Of a stretch of DNA of 64,000 nt, positions 34,318 through 43,486 are shown piece by piece; the stretch's first letter is position 1, and every line of letters starts with the position of its first letter. The notes beneath the pieces are model-generated. The model was not told the DNA's origin, searched no databases, and saw nothing but the letters and a program-made list of their open reading frames with translations. Source of the stretch: Sorangium cellulosum So0157-2 (GTDB taxonomy: Bacteria; Myxococcota_A; Polyangia; Polyangiales; Polyangiaceae). A program made the translations under genes and the position numbers. The DNA is taken from positions 7,950,001 to 8,014,000 of the forward strand of contig NC_021658.1 in the NCBI RefSeq assembly GCF_000418325.1, in the 5' to 3' direction.

Positions 34318-36543
34318 TCACGGCGCCGCGCGGCTCGTCGCGTTCGTCACGATCGCGCGAGACGCCTCGTCGAGCTCGATGTCGGCGCGGGGGATCTCGC
34401 CGGTCAAGCTCCCGAGCCAGCGGACGATGAGGTAAACCTCCCTGTCGCGCAGCTCCTTCCCGAGCTGGTGTCTCGCCATCATCCTCACGGCCTCCTCCAG
34501 CGAGGAGACCGAGCCGTCATGAAAATAGGGCCCTGTCTGGGCCACGTTGCGCAGGCTGGGCACACGGAAGACCATCCAGTCGGCGCCGCGCCGCGTGATC
34601 TCGTATCGTCCCCTGTCCTTCGTGTTGGGCCACGGCTTCACGAGCCCTGCCTTCTGGTACATGGTCGCGCCGATGTCGGGCCCGAAGTGGCAGGAGATGC
34701 AGCCGGTGTCGACGAACGCGTTGAACCCCGCCTTCTCCTCGCCGCTCAGCGCGGTCTTTTCGCCCTCGAGGAAGGCGTCCCAGCGGCTCCTCGTGAACAG
34801 CGTGGCCTCGAAGGCCGCGAGCGCCTGCGCGACGTTGTGGAACGTGACGGCGTCGCGCTGCTCGGGGAACGCGAGCGCGAACGCCCGCGCGTATCCCTCG
34901 GACGAGCGCAGCGCCGCCTCGATGCCCTCGGGCGTCGACGCCATCGCGTTCCGGGACAAGAGCACCTCCTTGGCCTGCTCGACGAGGTTGCCCTGCCGGC
35001 CGTCCCACAAGAACGCGAAATAGCCGGCGATGTTGTAGATGCTCAGCGTGTTCCGCGGGGGCTCGCGGCCCTCGCTCCCCCGCGATAGCTTCCTTCGATC
35101 CACGCCCCAGGTGTCGAGCGGGTGGCACGAGGTGCAGGCGACGTCGTGGTGCCCGGACAGGCGCGGATCCTGAAAGAGCATGCGGCCGAGCCTGATCTGC
35201 GCTGCGGCGGTCGGGTCCAGCGGTTGCGTGGGCCCCGTGGGCAGCGGCGCGAAGCTCTCGAGCCGCTCCGGGGCGATCTCGGCGGGCGTCGGCTCCGGCG
35301 GCGCCATGCGCGAGAGCGCCCAGGCGAGCGCGGCGGCGGCGGCCACCGCGAAGGCCAGGAGCGCCGAGGACCCCCGCCGAGGACGCGCCGGCGCGAACGC
35401 GCTCGCGTCCGCGGTGAGCCGCGGGCCCGGCGCCCCCGCGCCGGCGGCCGAGGTGACGACCGGGCTCACCGACCGATGCGCGCGCGGCGGCGCGTCGGAC
35501 GCCGTCCGCTGCGCGGCGCTCGCGTGCGGCAGCAGCGCCGTGGCGCCCTCGTCGCCGGGGCGCGCCCGGCCTGCTCGCGCCGGCGAGAGCGGCTCCGTCG
35601 GCTCGAGCGAAGGCTCGCAGAGATCGCGCGGCGGCGAGCAGCGGCGGATGCGCTCGACCGAGGCGCGAGCCGCCGGCGTCCCGAACGGCGCGATCGCCTG
35701 GGCCAGCTCGGCGATCGTCTGCGGGCGCAGGTGCCGATCCTTCTCCAGGCAGCGCAGGATCGCGCTCTCGAGCCCCGCCGGCGCGTCGATGCCCCACGCG
35801 CTGACGGCCGCCGGCGGCGCGTCGTGGCTCGCGAGCAGGCTCTCCGGCGTCCGGCCGGCCTCGAAGGGGCGGCGCCCGGTGATGAGCTCGTAGAGGACCA
35901 CGCCGAGCGCCCAGATGTCGGCGCGCGCGTCTGCCCACTTCAGGCCGAGCGCCTGCTCGGGCGCCATGTACGGGATCGAGCCCGCGATCAGGTTCGGGCT
36001 CGTGAGGCTATAGGCCTCGTCGTCCGCGGCGCATTTCGAGAGGCCGAAATCGAGCACCTTGATGAGCGCGACCCCGCGCTCGTCCCTCGCCAGGAACAGG
36101 TTCGCCGGCTTGAGGTCGCGGTGGACGATCCCGCGCGCGTGCGCCTCGGCGATCGCCTCGCAGGCCTGCAAAACGAGGTCGACGGCCTCGTCGATCGGGA
36201 GGTGGTCGCGCTGGCGGAGCACCTCGCGGAGATCGTGCCCCGTCAAGCGCTCCATGACGAGGTAGGGCGTGCCCGCGTCGAGCAGCCCTGCGTCGAGCAC
36301 GCGCACCACGTGACTGCCCTGGAGCGACGCGGCCGCGCGGGCCTCGCGCAGGAAGCGCTCCACGGCGCTGGCCGACTGCATGCAGCTCGGGAGCAAGAGC
36401 TTCAGCGCGACCGGCTGCCGGAGCGCCAGGTGCTCCGCGGCGAGGACCACGCCCATGCCGCCGCGCCCGAGAACGCGCTCGACTCGATACTTGTCCGCGA
36501 GGATCTCGCCCGGCGCTGGGACTCCAGGGATGGATGCGTCCAT
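34318..36543 (-). CDS. Transmembrane Ser/Thr kinase fused to di-heme cytochrome c peroxidase
   Basis: A 741-residue fusion protein. The N-terminal half is a complete Hanks kinase: GRGGMGVV (26-33), K48, HRDLKPAN (141-148), DFG (165-167), APE (194-196), ending near 290. A Pro/Ala/Arg-rich linker leads to one membrane helix (about 392-410) preceded by RPRR, placing the kinase in the cytoplasm. The rest (about 440-720) is a full cytochrome c peroxidase/MauG-type module. It has LGRMLFQDPRLS, heme site CTSCH (470-474), RNTLSIYN, WDGR (513-516), heme site CISCH (615-619), VPSLRNVAQTGPYFHDGS and MARHQLG. Both hemes should be attached in the periplasm. The frame is uninterrupted, so this is not two genes joined by an error in stop codon. 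It may sense or reduce peroxides and signal inward. A lipoxygenase gene lies 228 bases upstream on the same strand. Confidence 0.93.
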   Translation of the reverse strand: MDASIPGVPAPGEILADKYRVERVLGRGGMGVVLAAEHLALRQPVALKLLLPSCMQSASAVERFLREARAAASLQGSHVVRVLDAGLLDAGTPYLVMERLTGHDLREVLRQRDHLPIDEAVDLVLQACEAIAEAHARGIVHRDLKPANLFLARDERGVALIKVLDFGLSKCAADDEAYSLTSPNLIAGSIPYMAPEQALGLKWADARADIWALGVVLYELITGRRPFEAGRTPESLLASHDAPPAAVSAWGIDAPAGLESAILRCLEKDRHLRPQTIAELAQAIAPFGTPAARASVERIRRCSPPRDLCEPSLEPTEPLSPARAGRARPGDEGATALLPHASAAQRTASDAPPRAHRSVSPVVTSAAGAGAPGPRLTADASAFAPARPRRGSSALLAFAVAAAAALAWALSRMAPPEPTPAEIAPERLESFAPLPTGPTQPLDPTAAAQIRLGRMLFQDPRLSGHHDVACTSCHPLDTWGVDRRKLSRGSEGREPPRNTLSIYNIAGYFAFLWDGRQGNLVEQAKEVLLSRNAMASTPEGIEAALRSSEGYARAFALAFPEQRDAVTFHNVAQALAAFEATLFTRSRWDAFLEGEKTALSGEEKAGFNAFVDTGCISCHFGPDIGATMYQKAGLVKPWPNTKDRGRYEITRRGADWMVFRVPSLRNVAQTGPYFHDGSVSSLEEAVRMMARHQLGKELRDREVYLIVRWLGSLTGEIPRADIELDEASRAIVTNATSRAAP

Positions 36544-36771
36544 GTTCTCTCGACGAGGTGGCGGCGCGGAGAGGCGGCCGCGGCCCCCCGGGCTCGGCAG
36601 CGCGATGCGATCCTGCGCGCGGGAACATGGGCGAGGCGCTCCCCACCGGCAAGGGCCCAGAGCGGGCGAGCGGCGGTGTCCGGCGGAGCCGGTCTCCCCG
36701 CCGAGCCGCCGTATCGGGATCTTCCTCCCGCCTTCCTGCCCGGACGGCGGCGCCGCCTCGCCGCGACAGCG

Positions 36772-38793
36772 TCAGATGTTGATGCTCTGCGGGATCTGCG
36801 ACGGCAGGAGGACGACGTACGGGAAGCGCTGGAGGTTGCGCTTGCCGATGGTCGCCTCGATCTCCATCAGCTCGCGCTGGAACGCCTCGAGGGGCTCGCG
36901 GACCCGCGCGTCGGTGAAATACGCCCCCGGGATGTTCCGGTCGTAGTCGCCGAGCCGCGAGTAGTAGACGCCGCCGAGGAGCATCATCACGTTGATCTGG
37001 AGCAGCGCCTGCTGCAGGGGCGGCAGGTGCTGGAAGATCTCCGAGGGCGGCAGGCCCGCGGTGATGCTCGGCGCCGGGGCGTAGGCGGCGAGCGGGAGCG
37101 CCGGGGTGAAGCTCATGAGGGAGCTTTGCGGGAAGTTGACGGCCGCGTGCTGGGCGCTGGCGGTGAAGATCACGTGCGTCAGCAGGTCCGCCAGGTAAGC
37201 GACGGTGCGGATCGCCCCGTCCTCGCCGATGTCTTTTAGGCCGCATCCCGAAGGGGAGGACAGCTCGGCGATCCAGTGTTGCAGCTCGTAGTCGCCCAGC
37301 ACGTCTGCGTCGCTCGTGTAATAGACCGCGAGGTATCGCGACACCCACGTATGGATCGCGCCCCAGAGCAGCGTCGCGTCGTCGCGGTAGGGGTAGCTCG
37401 GCAGGGTGCTCGGGTCGTCGACGCCGCGCTGGGCGAGCGCCACCGGGAGGAATTGCTGATTGACGCTGTAGCTCAGCACGGCGTCGACCGCGAGCTGGGT
37501 GGACGACGCGATCGTCCCGGCGAGCAGGTTGTCCACCGGGCCTCCCGGGGCGATGAGATCGGCCTCGGCGGCGTTGTTGATCGCCAGGGTGCCCTGGAAA
37601 TGCGGCGTGAGCAGGACGTTGACCGGGTGCTCGGGCGCGAGCTGCCGCGGGGTGGCCATCGCGAACGCCTCCAGGACGAGGTGGGTCTGCCCGAGGTGCG
37701 AGATCAATTCATGGAAGTTCCCGTCGGCGACCTGCACGTGGAGCTTGGCCACCTCCCACGCCACGCCGTCCGAAGGGGTGAAGATCGGGCTCGCCGCGCC
37801 CGGCGCCTGCGCGCACTGGATGGCCACCGGGCGGAGCAGGCGGCTCGGCGCGCCCGCGGCGGGCACCGCGAAGAGCGCGAGCGGCGCCTCGACGTACTTC
37901 TGCTGATCCGGCGCGGTCCCGGGCACGAGCTGCGAGAGCGCCTTGTAGTCGGCCAGGTAGAGGCGCCCCTCCTTGCCCGCGCTCGCCAGGGAGTCGCCCT
38001 CGCCCATCACCGAGCGATATTGCGCGTCGGTCACGGGGAAGCTCGCGCCCGGCGACGCGACGCGCTTGAGGACGAGCGGGTTCGGCCCCGCCACCCGCAT
38101 CCAGGCGAAGATCGCGTCGTCCTGGTAGACGCTCGCGATCTCGGGCAGGCGGAACGTCTGGAACTCCGAGACGTAGTCGTACACGCTGGTCGCCTGCCCG
38201 TACATCCCGACCAGATCGAGCAGGAGCTTCCCCGCCGCGCTCAGCAGCGTATCCAGCAGTGATTTGATGATATCGCCCACGTTCTTGGTGGAAAGGTTCG
38301 TCGCGCCGAGGACGCTCTCCATGGCGCGGTTCTCAGCCGTCGTGACGAACTTCTGCGCGACCCCCTCGACCAGCGCGACCGCCGGCGCTCGCGGCGGCGG
38401 CGCGGGGGCGCGCTCGGGCTCGCCATGGAGCGGCGTCAGCACGAGGGTGAGCTCCCGATGGCGCTGCTTGAGATCGTGGAGGACGCCCTGGATCCTGGCG
38501 CTCGTCGCGTCGTCCAGCGGGGCGCCCTTCGGGCTGCGAAGCGAGCCGTCGGAGCCCACCAGCTTGGACGCCTTGGCCACCACGTTGCCGACGAGATCGA
38601 GGATGACGAGCGCCGCCGATCCCACCAGGATGGGGGCAAACCCCTGTCCGTTCGGAACGCTCTGGGCCACCCCGAGGGGCGATAGACGGGTGTCGTGGTC
38701 GTAGACGTACGTCTGCTGGGCCCGAGCGAGCTCGCTCTTGCGCTGCTGCTGCTCCGCGGGAGAGTCGTTTTGAGGCAGGGACGGGTTACTCAT
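36772..38793 (-). CDS. Bacterial lipoxygenase
   Basis: An iron dioxygenase of 673 residues that should add O2 to polyunsaturated fatty acids to give hydroperoxides. The iron site is clear: H361 and H366 in the HxxxxHxxxxH run (HELISHLGQTH), H549 and N553 in HAAVNF, and the C-terminal residue I673 as carboxylate ligand. Supporting motifs are HPVNVLLTPHF (388-398) and FPQSSLMSF. The N-terminal 150 residues are hydrophilic and not a PLAT beta-barrel, as in known bacterial lipoxygenases. There is no signal peptide, so it appears cytoplasmic, unlike the exported Pseudomonas LoxA. It precedes the kinase-peroxidase gene on the same strand with a 228-bp gap; co-transcription is possible but not shown. 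Confidence 0.95.
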   Translation of the reverse strand: MSNPSLPQNDSPAEQQQRKSELARAQQTYVYDHDTRLSPLGVAQSVPNGQGFAPILVGSAALVILDLVGNVVAKASKLVGSDGSLRSPKGAPLDDATSARIQGVLHDLKQRHRELTLVLTPLHGEPERAPAPPPRAPAVALVEGVAQKFVTTAENRAMESVLGATNLSTKNVGDIIKSLLDTLLSAAGKLLLDLVGMYGQATSVYDYVSEFQTFRLPEIASVYQDDAIFAWMRVAGPNPLVLKRVASPGASFPVTDAQYRSVMGEGDSLASAGKEGRLYLADYKALSQLVPGTAPDQQKYVEAPLALFAVPAAGAPSRLLRPVAIQCAQAPGAASPIFTPSDGVAWEVAKLHVQVADGNFHELISHLGQTHLVLEAFAMATPRQLAPEHPVNVLLTPHFQGTLAINNAAEADLIAPGGPVDNLLAGTIASSTQLAVDAVLSYSVNQQFLPVALAQRGVDDPSTLPSYPYRDDATLLWGAIHTWVSRYLAVYYTSDADVLGDYELQHWIAELSSPSGCGLKDIGEDGAIRTVAYLADLLTHVIFTASAQHAAVNFPQSSLMSFTPALPLAAYAPAPSITAGLPPSEIFQHLPPLQQALLQINVMMLLGGVYYSRLGDYDRNIPGAYFTDARVREPLEAFQRELMEIEATIGKRNLQRFPYVVLLPSQIPQSINI

Positions 38794-39425
38794 GACGCCC
38801 TCGACGTTGAAGGAACTGCGATGAGCACCACGCTACGCCGGGTCCACACGACTGACAATCCGGCGCGTGGCCTGATCTGCAGATCGGCAGTCGAGCGATG
38901 CCGGGCGCGCACCTCGCGCTCACGCCCACACGAAACGAGGATCGACCACAGCGCCGCGAAGGACATGAAGGCAGTCCGGTGACATCGCTGCGTCGTCTGG
39001 CGGCGAGGTGCTGAGCCCGGGCAGCGCGTCCGGCCGGTCCGGGGCGCGAGCCAGCCCGTGAGCGAAGGAGGGCGGCGCCGTCGGTCGATCCCGTTGAGCC
39101 GTCCGGCGCCCGCCACGTGGTCGACGGCGCGCCACGGCCGCCTGCGGATCGACGGCGAGCTGCTAGCGCCGGCGCTGCCGCCCCGAGGCCGGCGCGAGGC
39201 GCGGCGCTGCGCCGTCGCGGCCCGGCGACCGCTGGCAGCGGCGAGTTCGAGCTTGGTTGTCGTCGCCGCGGCGATCGCGAGCTCCGGTGTCGTCGCCGCG
39301 GCGAGTTCGGGCTTGGCGGCGGACAAGCGGTGGTGGAGAGTAGCCGCCCGCGACGCCCTGGGAGGAGAGCCAACGAGTCTCCACGGGCGCGGCCGCGAGA
39401 CCACCTCCTGACCTAGAGAATTGCG
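38794..39425. other. Gene-free stretch with 30-bp tandem repeat
   Basis: No gene is convincing. Several frames on both strands are open, but they are Arg/Ser/Pro-rich. The only clear structure is the 30-bp repeat at 39241-39323. The last 60 bases before 39426 likely include the promoter and ribosome binding site (CTAGAGAATTG) of the next gene. Confidence 0.5.
39241..39323. repeat. 30-bp tandem repeat, 2.8 copies
   Basis: Units start at 39241, 39271 and 39301. They share GCGA-TTCG-GCTTGG/CCGG and end TGTCGTCGCCGCG in the first two. The first 10 bases of units one and three are nearly identical (GCGAGTTCGA and GCGAGTTCGG). Confidence 0.75.
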
Positions 39426-40358
39426 ATGCGAACATCACGAATGAGACTCAAGGCGCCGTGGCGCGCGCCCGCGGCAGCGACCCTCGCCGCGGCGGCCCTC
39501 GCCGCCATCGACCCGGCCGTGGCCCACGCCCACTTCGCCCTGCTCGAGCCCGCTTGCTACTCGGAGCAGAGCGACCTCGGCGACCCGCAGAAGAGCGCGC
39601 CCTGCGGCCAGGCGGACCCCGGGAACCCGATCGAGCCGACCGGCGAGGTGACCACGTATGTCCAGGGTCAGACGATCCAGCTGAGGATCGACGAGACGAT
39701 ATTCCACCCGGGCCATTACCGCGTGTCGATCGCGGAGAACCCGGAGTCCCTCCCCCCGGATCCGGAGGTGGCCCCCGGCGCCACGCCGTGCGGCTCCACC
39801 GTCATCGAGGCCGATCCGCAGCTCCCCCTCGTGGCGGACGGGCTGCTCGTCCACACGTCGGCGTTCACGGGCGAGCAGACCGTCGAGATCAAGCTCCCCG
39901 ACGATCTGACCTGCGAGAACTGCACGCTGCAGGTCAGCGAGTTCATGTCGAACCACGGGATCAACAACCCGGGCGGCTGCTTCTATCACCACTGCGCGAC
40001 CGTCACGATCCTCCCGCGCGAGGGCGAGCCCACCGGGGCCGGCGGCACGGGCGGCGCAGGCGGCGAGTCCGGCGAGGGCGGCGCTGCATCGAGCAGCGTG
40101 AGCAGCGGCGGCTCCGGCGACGGCGGCAGCGCCGCGTCCTCCGGCGGCAGCGCCGGCGACGGCGGCGCCGGCGCGAGCGGCGACGGCGGCAGCGCCGGCG
40201 CCGACGCGTCCGACGCCTCTTCGTCGGGTTGCGGCTGCCGCGTCGGCGCCGCAGAAGACCCGACGATCGCCACCGTCGCAGGCCTGATCGCGCTCGGGCT
40301 CCTGCGCTGGCGCCGCCGGGCGGTCGCCGCGCGCGCGGGTTGGAGGAGCACGCTGTAA
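39426..40358 (+). CDS. Polysaccharide-monooxygenase-like secreted protein with MYXO-CTERM tail
   Basis: A 310-residue exported protein. The signal peptide ends AVAHA|HF, so the mature chain should start with His36, as in lytic polysaccharide monooxygenases where the N-terminal His binds copper. Later His residues (HPGHYRV at about 94-100, and FYHHCATV at about 187-194) could complete a histidine brace. Eight Cys in the first 200 residues suggest disulfides. I recall myxobacterial proteins of this layout named SCE4755-type monooxygenase-like; activity is not established. A Gly/Ser/Ala-rich linker (200-270) leads to a MYXO-CTERM signal: SSGCGCRVG, hydrophobic helix, RWRRR. The start at 39426 could instead be ATG 39441; both keep the signal peptide. 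Confidence 0.82.
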   Translation: MRTSRMRLKAPWRAPAAATLAAAALAAIDPAVAHAHFALLEPACYSEQSDLGDPQKSAPCGQADPGNPIEPTGEVTTYVQGQTIQLRIDETIFHPGHYRVSIAENPESLPPDPEVAPGATPCGSTVIEADPQLPLVADGLLVHTSAFTGEQTVEIKLPDDLTCENCTLQVSEFMSNHGINNPGGCFYHHCATVTILPREGEPTGAGGTGGAGGESGEGGAASSSVSSGGSGDGGSAASSGGSAGDGGAGASGDGGSAGADASDASSSGCGCRVGAAEDPTIATVAGLIALGLLRWRRRAVAARAGWRSTL

Positions 40359-40488
40359 ACCGCGGAGCTCCTGAAGAACAACACAGGTCGCGGCGGCCCG
40401 CATCACGGCGCCGAATGGCGCGCTCGCGGAGCCGTCGCGTGGCCTCGTCGCGATTGGCCCGCGGCCGCGCCTGTGCCAGAGCTGCGAT

Positions 40489-42354
40489 ATGGCCCTGCGC
40501 GCCCTCCGCCCCTTCGCCGTCGTTTCCCTGCTCGTGGCCGCTTGCGCCCGCGAAACGCCGCCTCCCGCCGCCGCGCCGGCTCCCCTGCCCTCGCCGGCGC
40601 CCCCGGCTGCCGCGAGCGCGAAGGCGGCGCCGCCCGCCGCGCCCGCCCCGCGCACCCCGGCGTGGGTCCAGCGCAGCAACGAGCACGCGCAGGTGCTCCT
40701 CGACGTGCTGGCGCGGTTCTCGCCGGAGCACGCCGGCGCGGCGGGGATCGAGCGCGCGGACGGGGAGATCACCGATCTCTCGCCGGGGGTCGACGCGCGG
40801 GAGCGCGCGGCCTACCGCGCGGCCGTCGTCGAGCTCCAGAAGCGGCGAGAGGCCGAGAAGGACCCGGCGGTCGCCGAAGATCTGCAGATCCTGCTGGACG
40901 CCGGAGACCGCGCGGTGCGCGGCTCGGAGCTCGACGAGAAGCACCGGGTCTCGTACGTGCACGTGACGGGGCTCGTGTTCACGGGCATCTCGGTCCTGCT
41001 CGACGACCGGAACCCGCCGGCGCGGCGGGCCATGGCCCTCACGCGGCTCCGGCGCTACGCAGGCCTGGAGGCGGGCCACGCGCCCATCGCCGAGCAGGCC
41101 AGGGCCAGGCTCACCCAGGACCTCGGGAAACCCGGCTTGCTCGCCCCGTCCAGGATGGAGATCGAGCGACACCTCGCCACGAACGCCCGCGTGCGGGAGG
41201 GCATCGGCGAGCTCTTCCGGAAATACGCGATCAGCGGCCACGAGGAGCCGCTCGCCGCGCTGAACCGCCAGCTCGAGGCGTACGACGCGGCGCTGCGCGC
41301 CGACGTGCTCCCCCGGGCGCGGGTCGGCTTCGCCCTGCCGCCGCCGCTCTATGCGTTCGCGCTCGAGTCGTATGGCGTCGATCTCCCGCCCGCCGAGCTC
41401 GCGTCCCTGGCCCACGCCGCCTTCGACGATCTGAAGGCGCAGATGCAGAAGCTCTCGGTGTCGGTCGCCGCCGCGCGCAAGCTGCCGAGCGCGGATTACC
41501 GCGACGTGATCCGCGCCCTGAAACAGGAGCAGCTCGTGGGCGAGGCGATCTTGCCGCATTACAAGGAGCGGCTCGCCCAGATCGAGGCCATCATCCGGAG
41601 AGAGCGCCTCGTCACCCTGCCCGAGCGGCCGGCGCGCATCCGGCTCGGCACCGCCGCGGAGAGCGCCGAGACGCCCGCGCCGCACATGCGGCCGCCGCGG
41701 CTGCTCGACAACCAGGGCGAACAAGGGGAGTTCGTGCTGCCGCTGAGCCTCCCGGCGCCGCCCGGCGCCGCGGAGGGGCTGCGGAAGGTCGACGATTTCA
41801 CCCACGCCGCGGCCTCGTGGACGCTCACCGCCCACGAGGCGCGCCCCGGGCACGAGCTCCAGTTCGCCTCGCTGGTCGAGCGGGGCGTCTCGATCGCCCG
41901 GGCGATGTTCGCGGACAACAGCGCCAACGTGGAGGGGTGGGGCCTTTACGCCGAGGCCATCCTGCTCCCGTTCATGCCGCCCGAGGGCCAGCTCGTCTCG
42001 CTGCAATACCGCCTGCTGCGGGCCGCGCGCGCCTTCCTGGACCCGGAGCTCCAGGCCGGCAAGATCACGCCCGCGGCCGCGCGCGCCTTCCTGGAGAAGG
42101 ACGTTGTGCTGTCGGCGCCGTTCGCGCAGTCCGAGGTGGAGCGCTACACGTTCCGCGCGCCGGGGCAGGCCACGTCATATTTCTACGGGTTCACCCGGCT
42201 GATGGAGCTCCGGGCAGAGGTCGAGTCCAGGATGGGGCCTCGCTTCGACGCGCAGCGATTCCACGATTTCGTGCTCGCCCAGGGGATCCTGCCGCCGAAG
42301 CTGCTGCGCAAGGCGGTGATCGAGCGGTTCGTGGGGGCTCAGCCGGCGCTCTGA
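40489..42354 (+). CDS. DUF885 family lipoprotein, putative metallopeptidase
   Basis: A 621-residue exported protein of the DUF885 family. The signal and lipobox VAAC (about 16-19) predict lipid anchoring. An Ala/Pro-rich linker (20-58) is followed by an all-helical catalytic region. The HEARPGH motif (H449-H455) and a later EGWGLYAE (about 483-490) make a metallopeptidase-like HExxxGH...E arrangement found across this family, whose substrates are mostly unknown. Length fits the family. The ATG at 40489 follows GAGCTGCGAT, without a strong ribosome binding site. It follows the monooxygenase-like gene by 130 bases on the same strand. Confidence 0.88.
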   Translation: MALRALRPFAVVSLLVAACARETPPPAAAPAPLPSPAPPAAASAKAAPPAAPAPRTPAWVQRSNEHAQVLLDVLARFSPEHAGAAGIERADGEITDLSPGVDARERAAYRAAVVELQKRREAEKDPAVAEDLQILLDAGDRAVRGSELDEKHRVSYVHVTGLVFTGISVLLDDRNPPARRAMALTRLRRYAGLEAGHAPIAEQARARLTQDLGKPGLLAPSRMEIERHLATNARVREGIGELFRKYAISGHEEPLAALNRQLEAYDAALRADVLPRARVGFALPPPLYAFALESYGVDLPPAELASLAHAAFDDLKAQMQKLSVSVAAARKLPSADYRDVIRALKQEQLVGEAILPHYKERLAQIEAIIRRERLVTLPERPARIRLGTAAESAETPAPHMRPPRLLDNQGEQGEFVLPLSLPAPPGAAEGLRKVDDFTHAAASWTLTAHEARPGHELQFASLVERGVSIARAMFADNSANVEGWGLYAEAILLPFMPPEGQLVSLQYRLLRAARAFLDPELQAGKITPAAARAFLEKDVVLSAPFAQSEVERYTFRAPGQATSYFYGFTRLMELRAEVESRMGPRFDAQRFHDFVLAQGILPPKLLRKAVIERFVGAQPAL

Positions 42355-42476
42355 GCGAGGGCGAGGCGAGCGCCGGGAGCGAGAGAGCGCGGCCTCGATC
42401 TCGCCGGGGATCCCCTTGCGGCGCGCCTCGGCGGCTCCAGCTGTCGAGGAGGGCACGGCAGCGGCGGAGGGGACGC

Positions 42477-42719
42477 ATGGAAGCGAGCGAGAAGGCGGCG
42501 GTGAAGCGACAGCCGGAAGCGCCCGAGGGCGCCGCGGCCGGCCCTGAGCCGACGGAGGAGGAGGCGCGCGGGGAGCGGATTCCGGAGACGCCGGTCGACC
42601 GCGGGGGCGCGCTCTCGCCGCGCGAGCCGGAAGCGCCGGTCGAGCCCGAGGACGAGGCGTCGGACGAGTCGTTCCCGGCGAGCGATCCGCCGGCCTGGAC
42701 GCCGGGCCATTCCGGCTGA
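42477..42719 (+). CDS. Small acidic protein with SFPASDPPAW tail
   Basis: An 80-residue hydrophilic protein, rich in Glu, Pro and Ala, likely disordered for most of its length. The C-terminal DESFPASDPPAWTPG resembles a short motif found at the ends of many small proteobacterial proteins of unknown function. It has a good ribosome binding site (GGAGG at 42466-42470) ahead of the ATG. No partner is evident; the next gene lies on the other strand. Confidence 0.65.
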   Translation: MEASEKAAVKRQPEAPEGAAAGPEPTEEEARGERIPETPVDRGGALSPREPEAPVEPEDEASDESFPASDPPAWTPGHSG

Positions 42720-42814
42720 GCGCGGGGATCGGCGGCCGTCTCGTTCGCGGCCGTAGCGCCGCGACCTCGCCGGGCGCACGACCGGCGAAGGGCGCATGAC
42801 CGGCTGCGCGCCGC

Positions 42815-43339
42815 TCAGGCCTCGGGGACGCCCCCTTCGAGCCACCGGCGCGCGCTCTCGGTGGTGAGCTTGAAGTCGGCGGGCACCCGCGACCGCGACA
42901 CGACCTCCCCCGCGGCGTCGTGCACGGTGAGGATCGCGTGGGGGTCGTCCTCGTCGGGCACCACGTCGAGGTCCACCCGCACCCGCGCGCCGCCCTCGAC
43001 CGCGACCGTCACGTTCCGGTGGAGCTGCGCCCGGCGCTGCTGGACGTGCCGCGCCAGCACCTCGTTCGCCGTCTTCACCAGCGTGGCGAACGCGCTCGCG
43101 TCGAGCGGCTTCGGGTTCTTCTTGTCGCGCCCCATCGTCCACGGCCCCACCAGCGAGGGCTCGCTCTGGCCGTCGCACGTCATCTCGACGGCCCACCCGT
43201 CGTCGTCCTCGTTCTTGATGACCCGCGCCGTCCACCCCTGACCCCTCCACAGCTTCGGGTCCTGGTCCTCGGGGCGAACGGGGCGCGCCTGCCCCACCTC
43301 GTCGTGCGTCTCGTCGGTTGCGTCGTGCGTCGTGGCCAT
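42815..43339 (-). CDS. Hypothetical cytoplasmic protein
   Basis: A 174-residue protein with natural composition and no signal peptide or membrane helix. Residues 1-30 are acidic and probably disordered. The middle segment (LWRGQGWTARVIKNEDDDGW) looks like a beta-strand-turn-strand, followed by a helix (LVKTANEVLARHVQQRRAQL) and two further strand pairs. It is not assigned to a family I recognise. The ATG at 43339 has a TACATC hexamer ending 9 bases upstream and no Shine-Dalgarno sequence. Confidence 0.7.
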   Translation of the reverse strand: MATTHDATDETHDEVGQARPVRPEDQDPKLWRGQGWTARVIKNEDDDGWAVEMTCDGQSEPSLVGPWTMGRDKKNPKPLDASAFATLVKTANEVLARHVQQRRAQLHRNVTVAVEGGARVRVDLDVVPDEDDPHAILTVHDAAGEVVSRSRVPADFKLTTESARRWLEGGVPEA

Positions 43340-43486
43340 GGGCGCCCCGATGTACCCGCTCGGCGGACGCCGCGTCCACCCCGTCGGCGCGCCTCGGTCA
43401 TTTCCTGTCAGCCGCCGGAGACCCGCGAGATCCCTGTGGAGCCTCGACGAGCTGGCCCGGAGCAGCCGAGCTGCGACACTCCCCCC

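Noticed and set aside
39058..39411. A 117-codon frame before the LPMO-like gene
   Set aside because: Its Ser/Val/Ala repeats come from the 30-bp tandem repeat, and the start is Arg-rich.
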